A DNA stretch of 12,465 nt from Magnetococcales bacterium (GTDB lineage: Bacteria > Pseudomonadota > Magnetococcia > Magnetococcales > JADFYX01), in assembly GCA_015232795.1 (NCBI GenBank), contig JADFYX010000042.1, forward strand, positions 1-12,465, given 5' to 3'. Position numbers and translations under genes: made by a program. How positions within the stretch are numbered: the first letter of the stretch is position 1; each line of letters starts with the position of its first letter. Under the pieces are notes generated by a model. It did no database searches. It was not told the DNA's origin and was given only the letters and a program-made list of their open reading frames with translations. Below, in pieces: positions 1-6,553 of the stretch.

Positions 1-1099
1 CGGGAGTTAATTGTGGGTTTAACTCTATTTTATTGATAAATATGCAGTCTGCATCACAAAATAATGTGTATTGGTCTGATAATTTTAAATTTTGGTATGC
101 CTGCAAGCGGGCCAGCATGATGTCCTTTGAAAGGTCGCCTCGTAGCACATTAGTCACTCCTGGAACATCTGGTGTGTTGAGGTCGGTCAGTTGAAATATG
201 TCTATATTCTGGTTATGAATCAACCTTGCTGATTTTACCAAATTTGTGGCAATTGTAATATCTTTACCTACCCAGAAAAATCCGACTCTAGCTTTTACTC
301 TTACAAGGTTTTTATCCAGCTTTTTTTGCTCATGAACAACATTGCAAAGATTTTCGAGAACTTCTGTAAAAAAAGGTTTGATTGATAATGCTTTTTGGTA
401 GTTAGCAACAGCTAGATCAAATTTTCCTTGCTCTTGAAATATAACTCCTAGGTTGGAGTAAGATTGAGCATAATTTGGATTAAAAGAAATTGCTTTTTGT
501 AAGCTGAAAATTGCTAGCTCTAGCTCACCTTTGGCATGCAATGCTGCACCAACATTAGAGAGTGCTTCAATGTTTTCTGGTTGGATTTCAAGAGTATTTT
601 GATAACACTTTACAGCTTCATCCAACTGGCAAGATCGGTGGTAGAATATTCCTTGTTGTAAAGTTTCTTTTGCTTGTTCTTGTTTTATGTCAATTTTAAT
701 ATTTGAAAAAGGTTTAGGGGTGATACTTTTTAAATAATTAGAAATTTGACTATTATTTGGATCTTTAAACAAAGCATATTTAATAGCTAGAATTGCCTCT
801 TCTGTTCGTCCTTGTTTATAAAGTGAAATTCCCATGTTGTAGTATAACAATGGCCTGCTGTTGTCGATATCGATAGCTTGTTGAAACTGCTTTATTGCCA
901 AATCATGACGGCTATATCTCTGTGCAATAATCCCAAGTAAGTTAAAAGCATTAATATAATTTGGGAGTGTTTTAAGAATTATTCTGCAAAGCTTATCAGC
1001 TTCTGCGAATCTTTCTTCGTTATAATGATCAAGAGCCTGTTTGTATGCCTCATCGACTGTGAGTTGTTGATTGTTATTATTGTTGGGAGAGTAACTCAA
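1..1099 (-). CDS. TPR-repeat protein with C-terminal glycosyltransferase-like domain, 3' end outside window
   Basis: An open frame runs from a TTG at 1099 to the left edge (366 codons visible, no stop). The frame has a TAA shortly upstream and no ATG near its beginning, so TTG is the likely start; an ACAGG lies 7 nt before it. After an Asn/Gln-rich N-terminus, roughly six tetratricopeptide repeats are visible as two blocks of three (about residues 17-118 and 145-246), with typical pieces such as NAFNLLGIIAQRY and QSYSNLGVIFQEQGKFDLA. From about residue 270 the sequence changes to alternating strands and helices and reaches FCDADCIFI (D349, D351). This resembles the DxD sugar-nucleotide/metal site of GT-A glycosyltransferases. 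Inference: a TPR-guided sugar transferase acting on protein or envelope glycan. The TPR call is firm. The transferase call is moderate because most of that domain lies beyond the edge. Confidence 0.8.
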   Translation of the reverse strand, partial: MSYSPNNNNNQQLTVDEAYKQALDHYNEERFAEADKLCRIILKTLPNYINAFNLLGIIAQRYSRHDLAIKQFQQAIDIDNSRPLLYYNMGISLYKQGRTEEAILAIKYALFKDPNNSQISNYLKSITPKPFSNIKIDIKQEQAKETLQQGIFYHRSCQLDEAVKCYQNTLEIQPENIEALSNVGAALHAKGELELAIFSLQKAISFNPNYAQSYSNLGVIFQEQGKFDLAVANYQKALSIKPFFTEVLENLCNVVHEQKKLDKNLVRVKARVGFFWVGKDITIATNLVKSARLIHNQNIDIFQLTDLNTPDVPGVTNVLRGDLSKDIMLARLQAYQNLKLSDQYTLFCDADCIFINKIELNPQLTP

Positions 1100-1255
1100 T
1101 ATATTGCCTGTTTCTTTTTAGTTAGAAAATTTGCATTAAGAAGTAGTTATTGCTGACTATTATGTTAAACAACTCAAAAAGTCAATAAATAAAGTCAACC
1201 ATTACCTATATGATTATACTGCTCTTGTTTTAGCTAAAATTTCTACGAGATAATT

Positions 1256-1774
1256 TCATTTATTGCTGGTATAATTGTTAATATTACTGTTTTTTATCCA
1301 TGAGTTACAGAGAGTTAATAAATTTTCTACCTCTTCTTTTTCAACGTGAGGTTTATAAGGAGCTGTAATGAGGATTTTACCTGGGCCGTGTTGAAAGCTA
1401 AAATTGCTTTTTGGGTCTTTTACAGGATTGTGGGTATCTAGAAACTGCAACCATCTCTCTCCTGTTAATCCTGCTGCCAGGGATCTGTTTTGGCTGGAAA
1501 TAACAACACGACGTAAGAGTATTGATAGTTCTTGGGCCAGCTCTCCATGGTTTCCTGTTTTTTTGTATCTCTCTGCAATTTTAGCAAGATTATCCAACGC
1601 TTCTCTTCTCAATGCCCCTTTTTTATACCAACGCCACACTGCATAAATTAACCCAGTTAACACTATTATCAAACCAAATAAATACCACCAGCCAGGAGCA
1701 AGGGGCCACCATGATATGGCTTGGGGCAGATGAATATCATGGAGGGGTAGTTGTTGGTTTTGTGTTGGATTCAT
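1256..1774 (-). CDS. DUF4381 domain membrane protein
   Basis: A 172-residue protein. The N-terminus has the DUF4381 signature: LHDIHLPQAISWWPLAPGWW (residues 11-30) leads into a single membrane segment at about 29-48, then a basic WRWYKKG and a helical cytoplasmic domain containing ELAQELSILLRRVV and LTGERWLQFLD. DUF4381 proteins occur beside MoxR ATPases and DUF58 proteins in proteobacterial operons linked to envelope stress and protein-complex assembly; their biochemical role is unknown. The start is an ATG at 1774, 11 nt after the stop of the DUF58 gene, so the two are probably co-transcribed. The stop is TGA at 1256-1258. No VWA gene follows, although one often does. The family call is firm and the function is open. 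Confidence 0.88.
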   Translation of the reverse strand: MNPTQNQQLPLHDIHLPQAISWWPLAPGWWYLFGLIIVLTGLIYAVWRWYKKGALRREALDNLAKIAERYKKTGNHGELAQELSILLRRVVISSQNRSLAAGLTGERWLQFLDTHNPVKDPKSNFSFQHGPGKILITAPYKPHVEKEEVENLLTLCNSWIKNSNINNYTSNK

Positions 1775-1785
1775 AACCTGTTTCG

Positions 1786-2754
1786 CTAACTCTGAAAGGC
1801 AGTTTTAAGAGTAGTTATGGCATCGTCAGGGGTGGAGATGGTCAAAAAATAACCGTTTAATTTCCTGCATAGCTCTTGTAGATGCTCTTGTCGATGGTTA
1901 AATTGCGATTGAAAATGTTCTCGACTTTTAGGATTTTGGGTGTTGAGAAGCTGCATGCCGTGGCCGAAATCTACCGGGTATAGCCCCGGTTGGGGTAACG
2001 ATCTCTCCAAGGGATCAAAGTGCGAAATAATTACCATCTCATTATGTTTAGCAAGTTGCTTTAAATGGGCTTCTCCGGTTTGGTTAAGGTTACGAAAGTC
2101 ACTCAAGAGAAAAATTTGACTTCCCGGTTTTACTACCCGCCTGAGACGCACCAGTGATTGGGTCAAAATCGTCTCACCATTTGCTATGCCAATATCTTTG
2201 TGAGCAAAACTCTCTTTAGCAGCACTGCTTAAAGTGTGAATAAATCTTAAAACTGCTTTGTCGCCAATTTTTGGGCGTAGTTCCCAATGTTGTTTTTCAG
2301 AAAAAATCAGGCCACCAATACGGTCGTTGTTATATCTTGCAACCCAAGCAATCCAGGCAGCAGCTCTTGCTGCCTGTACCGATTTAAAGCGACCGCGGGT
2401 GGCAAAAAACATGGGAGAGCGAAAATCAACCCAAAGAATTATGGAGCGTTCTCTCTCTTCCTGAAACAATTTTGTATAGGGTTTTCCGGTACGAGCTGTC
2501 ACCCGCCAATCCATATGTCGGGCATCGTCGCCACTTTGATATGGGCGACTTTCAGCAAAAGTCATACCCCTGCCAATATAAGAAGAAATATATTGACCAC
2601 TTTGCTCAGAGCGGATTCTAGTGGGTTTTAACTTTGTCCCTCTGGACTCTTGGTGCAGAGCTATCAACTCTTTGGCATGGACCTTTACCGGGCTACCTTT
2701 TAGGGAAGAGGCGTTTGCTTTTCTCCCTCTTAAAAAGCGACTGCTAATACTCAC
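1786..2754 (-). CDS. DUF58 domain protein, MoxR partner
   Basis: A 322-residue soluble protein. The hallmark DUF58 block is at about residues 61-100: GRGMTFAESRPYQSGDDARH followed by MDWRVTARTGKPYTKLF. A VWA-like alpha/beta core follows, with ILWVDFRSPMFF (D110, S113, in the place of a metal-site DxSxS) and IFLLSDF at 214-220. The start codon is GTG at 2754 and overlaps the TGA of the MoxR gene as GTGA, a sign of translational coupling. DUF58 proteins are regular genomic partners of MoxR ATPases, which are thought to act as chaperones or metal-insertion factors on VWA-type clients. Here this DUF58 protein is the only VWA-like partner in view. I see no membrane segment, unlike longer DUF58 proteins that have two N-terminal helices. 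Confidence 0.92.
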   Translation of the reverse strand: MSISSRFLRGRKANASSLKGSPVKVHAKELIALHQESRGTKLKPTRIRSEQSGQYISSYIGRGMTFAESRPYQSGDDARHMDWRVTARTGKPYTKLFQEERERSIILWVDFRSPMFFATRGRFKSVQAARAAAWIAWVARYNNDRIGGLIFSEKQHWELRPKIGDKAVLRFIHTLSSAAKESFAHKDIGIANGETILTQSLVRLRRVVKPGSQIFLLSDFRNLNQTGEAHLKQLAKHNEMVIISHFDPLERSLPQPGLYPVDFGHGMQLLNTQNPKSREHFQSQFNHRQEHLQELCRKLNGYFLTISTPDDAITTLKTAFQS

Positions 2755-3722
2755 GGTACTGGTACTGAAGCTAAGAGTTTGCTGATAAAATGATCTGTTG
2801 TAATACCCTCTGCTTCAGCTTCAAAGGTTAATAAAATACGGTGTCTTAGGACATCATATGCTAATGTTTGAATATCTTCCGGGGTGACAAAATCACGTCC
2901 TTCCAGCCAAGCATTTGCTCTGGCGCAACGATCCAAGGCAATGGTAGCCCGTGGAGAAGCCCCATATTGGATAATATTGGCATATTTACCTCCCAGTATG
3001 CTTGGTTCTCGGGTGGTCATGATAATCTGTAGCAGGTAGGTCTCAAGATTTTCGCTCATGTGTAGTTCTAATACTTCATGCCTTGCTGCAAACAGGGTAT
3101 CTTTATCAATAATTTCTCCTTCTATGGGATACTCATCACCCCTATTTGTTCGAATCTCTTCCCTTACTAATTGCAATATTTTTCTCTCGCTTTCATAGTT
3201 GGGGTAGTCAATACGTATCAACATTAAAAAACGATCAAGTTGAGCTTCCGGCAGGGGGTGGGTTCCCTCCTGTTCTATAGGGTTTTGGGTAGCCATTACC
3301 AGAAACATATCGGGTAGGTGGTAGGTTGTGGAGCCTACGGTAATCTGTCTCTCTCCCATTGCTTCCAATAGGGCGGATTGTACTTTGGCAGGGGCACGGT
3401 TTATCTCATCAGCCAAAATAAGATTGTGAAACAGAGGGCCGGGTTGAAATTTAAAGGTTCCCTCTTGGGGGCGAAAAATATCGGTACCAGTTAAGTCTGC
3501 TGGCAGAAGGTCTGGGGTAAATTGAATACGTTGAAAATCCCCATCAATACCACTGCTTAAAACTTTGATGGCCCTTGTTTTGGCAAGGCCAGGTGCTCCC
3601 TCAACTAAAAGATGGCCATCTGCTAACAGGGCTATCAACAGCCTTTTTACCAGTGTCTCCTGACCAATAATTCTACTGCTAACATTTTTATAGAGGTTGT
3701 GCAAAGCTTGAGTTGTAGACAT
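2751..3722 (-). CDS. MoxR-family AAA+ ATPase
   Basis: A 323-residue protein, the normal length for the family. Walker A is GAPGLAKT at residues 42-49. Walker B with the following family signature is LILADEINRAP at 101-111. Sensor 1 is MATQNP at about 143-148, and the arginine-finger segment PEAQLDRF is at 158-165. The C-terminal helical lid contains YGASPRATIALDRCARANAW and LAYDVLRHRILLTFEAEAEG. MoxR ATPases use ATP hydrolysis to remodel or activate partner proteins, often VWA-domain proteins. This is the first gene of the minus-strand set and overlaps the DUF58 gene by 4 nt. The ATG at 3722 lacks a clear Shine-Dalgarno. In this divergent arrangement its promoter should lie between 3723 and about 3800. 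Confidence 0.95.
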   Translation of the reverse strand: MSTTQALHNLYKNVSSRIIGQETLVKRLLIALLADGHLLVEGAPGLAKTRAIKVLSSGIDGDFQRIQFTPDLLPADLTGTDIFRPQEGTFKFQPGPLFHNLILADEINRAPAKVQSALLEAMGERQITVGSTTYHLPDMFLVMATQNPIEQEGTHPLPEAQLDRFLMLIRIDYPNYESERKILQLVREEIRTNRGDEYPIEGEIIDKDTLFAARHEVLELHMSENLETYLLQIIMTTREPSILGGKYANIIQYGASPRATIALDRCARANAWLEGRDFVTPEDIQTLAYDVLRHRILLTFEAEAEGITTDHFISKLLASVPVP

Positions 3723-3765
3723 TGTAATACGTTAACCATTAATAGAGAATTAATTTACCGTAGAT

Positions 3766-3792
3766 ATTTTATGAATTTTAAATTTGTATCAA
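3766..3792 (-). promoter_or_regulatory. possible promoter of the moxR-type operon
   Basis: On the minus strand a TTGATA (3787-3792, 5 of 6 to the -35 consensus) and a TAAAAT (3766-3771, 5 of 6 to the -10 consensus) are separated by 15 nt, which is short. They lie 44 nt upstream of the ATG at 3722. The surroundings are very AT-rich, so chance matches are likely. Confidence 0.3.
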
Positions 3793-3801
3793 AATGAGGA
3801 A

Positions 3802-3859
3802 CTTATTGAAGGAGTCTCATATCAATAGGGGATGATCACCTTCTTGAAAGTCGTCTCAT
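3802..3859. repeat. imperfect direct repeat between divergent genes
   Basis: CTTATTGAAGGAGTCTCAT (3802-3820) recurs as CTTCTTGAAAGTCGTCTCAT (3840-3859), 38 nt apart start to start, with two substitutions and, near the middle, a one-base insertion with local mismatch. The pair lies in the shared region between the MoxR gene and the TolC gene. It could be two sites for a regulator, but I do not recognise the motif. Confidence 0.35.
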
Positions 3860-3987
3860 GAGTGAATTAATCTGCTCTTTTAAAATTCACAAAAATTTCC
3901 TTAAGTGGGTTGTTTGTACTATTTTTCTTTTTTGTTCCGCAAGGTTTGTCTCAATGTGTACGAGATATTTCTTTTGCTAAAATGATA

Positions 3988-3996
3988 TGATATAAT
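3988..3996 (+). promoter_or_regulatory. extended -10 promoter of the TolC-like gene
   Basis: TGATATAAT at 3988-3996 is a perfect extended -10 element (TGnTATAAT). Only a weak -35 (TTTCTT, 3968-3973, 17-nt spacer) precedes it, as is usual for extended -10 promoters. Transcription would start near 4002-4004, giving a leader of about 37 nt before the ATG at 4040. Confidence 0.65.
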
Positions 3997-4039
3997 CCCA
4001 AGATTAATAAAAGTTATTGAATTGCACAGGTTTAACATA

Positions 4040-5695
4040 ATGTACATAAAGAAATGGCTTAAAATATGGGGTATAGCCAGCCTCTGCTTTTTATATTCTG
4101 GATATGCAAATGCAACTGCCGAAAAACCTTTGGCACTGTTTTACATATCAGTGCAGGAGGCGTTAGCTACCAACAATCAAATAAAACAGGCTGAGGCCCG
4201 TCTTGCAGCAGCTATGACCCTATATGCTCAAGCAAGAGCTGTTGTGCTTCCTACTGTGTCTTTGGATTGGCAGTCATCATATACCAACAGTGACTGGCAG
4301 GATGGGAGTACAAACTATGATCCTCACTCCCTATCCCTTAAAGCCAGCCAAACCCTGTTTAACCTTTCTGCTATCCGTGAGATGGACCGGGTTGACCCCC
4401 AGGTAAAATCTTTGGAACGGGATTTGGAAGGGGTTAGACAACGAGTCTATTTTTCCCTGATACAGGCTGCAACTGCTCTTATAGAGTCTAGAGAGGTGGC
4501 AAGGTTAGCAAAAAACAACCTTGAGGTAACCGAACACCATTTAGAGGCAACACGGGCAAGGTTTTCAGTTGGAGAGGTGACTAAAACTGATGTGAGCCAA
4601 GCTATTTCCAGAGTTGCAATAGCCAAGGCAGCTTGGATTCGACAAAATGGAGATAGTTTAATTGTTGCAGCAAAATTTCAAGAAATTGCCGGAATTCCTT
4701 TTCCTGATGGATTGCAAATCCCAATTGTACTGTCTGATTTGCCAACACAAAATTTAGATAAACTAATACCTTTGGTAAAAAACCGCCCGGATCTTCTTTC
4801 TGCTCAATACAGATTACAAGGAGAGAAACAGCTTATTGAAGTAACAAAAGCTGGACATTATCCCACGCTGTCTCTGCAAACAAGTGGTTCTAGAACCTGG
4901 AACCCTGCCACATCAACAACTGATAACGCTATAGATGCTTTTTCTATTACCCTTGCGGCATCTCTGCCCCTTTATTCTGGTGGCTTAACAACTGCACAGA
5001 TAAACCAAGCCAAATCAAACCGGGACAATAAACAGGCTGATTTAGATCTGTTACGTCTGCAAGCTGTGCGAGAGTTAAAACAGGTGCTTGCTAAAATTCA
5101 AAGTGCCAAAGCCACTGATGTAGCCCTAAAAACTGCCGTAACCGCAACTCAAGAGGCAAAAGATGGTGTAGATCAAGAATATCAGGTTGGCTCCCGAACC
5201 TCCTTGGATCTACTGGATGCTCAAAATGAGCTTTTTTCCGCCCAAATAGAACAGGTAAAAAGCCAGTTTGCAGTTAATCTTTCAATGTTTGAACTTTTGC
5301 AAGTGTTGGGTAAACTTACGCCTCAAGGTGAAGGGTTTGATCTTATTTTAAACAGTGAGGAGGGGGTTCCTCAACCCATGGCTCATGATGAGGAGTCATC
5401 ACCATTGCTGGTTGATCAAATAAATACTCTATTTCCTGTTGTAAATGACGAACCTCGCTGGACAGTGCAAATAGCCGCTTTGTACAGTGAAAAAGATGCC
5501 GTAACGGTACGGGATAGCCTGAATAAAAAGGGTGGGGAGCTGTTTATCCAGCAACGGTTAGATAAAAAAACTGGCAAAACCATCTATTTGGTGCGTTTTG
5601 GTCATTATAAAGATAAAGATCTGGCCCGTGATGCTCAAAAGGATTTTAGCAAAAAATTTAGCCGGGATGCTTTTGTTGCTGCCTTTATAGAATAG
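4040..5695 (+). CDS. TolC-family outer-membrane channel with C-terminal SPOR domain
   Basis: Start ATG at 4040 is preferred over the in-frame TTG at 4022: ACAGG lies 9 nt before it, and it gives a clean signal peptide (positive MYIKKWLK, hydrophobic stretch to about residue 20, cleavage near ANA-TA). The product has 551 residues. The outer-membrane efflux protein repeats follow: a first helical hairpin (about 37-215, with ATRARFSVGEVTKTDVSQA typical of type I secretion channels) and a second (about 248-425, with YQVGSRTSLDLLDAQNEL). TolC trimers span the outer membrane and periplasm and join an inner-membrane pump; no pump or adaptor gene is in view. After a linker, residues 472-551 form a SPOR domain (WTVQIAALYSEKDA, YLVRFGHYKDKDLARDAQKD), a fold that binds peptidoglycan glycan lacking stem peptides. 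TolC plus SPOR in one chain is unusual. Probably co-transcribed with the phosphatase gene 14 nt downstream. Confidence 0.9.
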   Translation: MYIKKWLKIWGIASLCFLYSGYANATAEKPLALFYISVQEALATNNQIKQAEARLAAAMTLYAQARAVVLPTVSLDWQSSYTNSDWQDGSTNYDPHSLSLKASQTLFNLSAIREMDRVDPQVKSLERDLEGVRQRVYFSLIQAATALIESREVARLAKNNLEVTEHHLEATRARFSVGEVTKTDVSQAISRVAIAKAAWIRQNGDSLIVAAKFQEIAGIPFPDGLQIPIVLSDLPTQNLDKLIPLVKNRPDLLSAQYRLQGEKQLIEVTKAGHYPTLSLQTSGSRTWNPATSTTDNAIDAFSITLAASLPLYSGGLTTAQINQAKSNRDNKQADLDLLRLQAVRELKQVLAKIQSAKATDVALKTAVTATQEAKDGVDQEYQVGSRTSLDLLDAQNELFSAQIEQVKSQFAVNLSMFELLQVLGKLTPQGEGFDLILNSEEGVPQPMAHDEESSPLLVDQINTLFPVVNDEPRWTVQIAALYSEKDAVTVRDSLNKKGGELFIQQRLDKKTGKTIYLVRFGHYKDKDLARDAQKDFSKKFSRDAFVAAFIE

Positions 5696-5709
5696 AGAAC
5701 ATTCACCAT

Positions 5710-6336
5710 ATGGCTACCCACCCATCAACTACCATAGATTTCCTGCGGCATGGCGAACCCCAAGGGGGCTCAAAATACCGGGGAACTCTAGACGACCCAT
5801 TATCTGCCCAAGGGTGGGAGCAGATGCAAAAAACTGTTGATGACTATCCTGCTTCCTGGCAGAAAATCGTCACATCCCCTCTAAAGCGTTGTTCACAATT
5901 TGCCATAAAAACAGGAGAAACTCTCTCTCTTCCTGTAGTTATAGAACAAGATTTTCGTGAGATGAATTTTGGTCTCTGGGAGGGAAAAACCAGACAGGAA
6001 CTTTTGGATGATGAGCTGTATAGTGAACATGTGCAAAATTTTTGGCGTAACCCAATGGATCATACTCCCCCAGAAGGTGAGGCAATAAAAGATGTTCATG
6101 ATCGTATTGTAAAGGCATGGCAGACAATGCTCAACAGCTCTAAAGGAGAGCATATACTGCTTATAGCCCACAGTGGGGTAATTCGTGTAACCATCGGTAT
6201 GTTGTTGGGCATTCCCCTCCAAAACCTATCCCGGCTGTTGATTCCCTTTGCAGCTCTGTCGCGGGTTCGTATAGATCATATTGGCGATACCCCAATACCC
6301 AGGTTGCTTTTTTGGCATGTTGGTGGATTGGAATAA
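5710..6336 (+). CDS. histidine phosphatase family protein (CobC/GpmB-like)
   Basis: A 208-residue cytoplasmic protein with all catalytic residues of the histidine phosphatase (phosphoglycerate mutase-like) superfamily. These are the FLRHGE motif with phospho-accepting H14 and R13, R24 in the YRGTLDDPLSAQG loop, TSPLKR with R60, the acid E84 in FREMNFGLWEG, and H154 in IAHSGVIR. The REMNFGLWEG and PPEGEAIKDVHDRI pieces most resemble alpha-ribazole phosphatase (CobC) and relatives, but this branch has many substrates and no cobalamin genes are in view. I therefore give no symbol. It starts 14 nt after the TolC-like gene and probably shares its transcript. No good Shine-Dalgarno is visible before the ATG. 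Confidence 0.9.
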   Translation: MATHPSTTIDFLRHGEPQGGSKYRGTLDDPLSAQGWEQMQKTVDDYPASWQKIVTSPLKRCSQFAIKTGETLSLPVVIEQDFREMNFGLWEGKTRQELLDDELYSEHVQNFWRNPMDHTPPEGEAIKDVHDRIVKAWQTMLNSSKGEHILLIAHSGVIRVTIGMLLGIPLQNLSRLLIPFAALSRVRIDHIGDTPIPRLLFWHVGGLE

Positions 6337-6538
6337 GCTGTTTAGTGCATTTTTTTTACTAAATATCCATCTTGATGGTCCTGTATATAAAAAATCAGGA
6401 ATATTTTTAAATTGTAAATTAATAGTGTATGATGAATTGGTGAATATGAACGTGTGTAATCTGTCTTGTTACGGTAGGTTACATAGTTTTTTTGTTACTG
6501 GTTTTATCAGTAAGATGGTTTATGTCCGAGGGAAGATT

Positions 6539-6544
6539 AGGAGG
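6539..6544 (+). promoter_or_regulatory. strong ribosome binding site
   Basis: AGGAGG, the full anti-Shine-Dalgarno match, lies 9 nt before the ATG at 6554. It fixes that start and is much stronger than the sites of the other genes here. The 217-nt leader (6337-6553) also holds a small dyad, TTACTG (6495-6500) and CAGTAA (6508-6513) with a 7-nt spacer. I see no convincing promoter or intrinsic terminator in it. Confidence 0.75.
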
Positions 6545-6553
6545 ACGATTTAA

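Noticed and set aside
4022..4024. TTG at 4022 as start of the TolC-like protein
   Set aside because: No ribosome site precedes it; ATG 4040 has ACAGG at good spacing and begins a proper signal peptide.
5893..6222. 109-codon minus-strand frame inside the phosphatase gene
   Set aside because: Antisense to a gene with full catalytic motifs; the product has no recognisable domain.
6344..6365. TTTAGT...ACTAAA around a T-run as an intrinsic terminator after the phosphatase gene
   Set aside because: Only a 6-bp AT-rich stem with the T-run inside the loop rather than after the stem, so it does not fit an intrinsic terminator.
6281..6553. 90-codon plus-strand frame after the phosphatase gene
   Set aside because: It overlaps the phosphatase end, lacks a ribosome site, has no family features, and fills the leader of the multidomain gene; it looks like a chance frame in AT-rich DNA.
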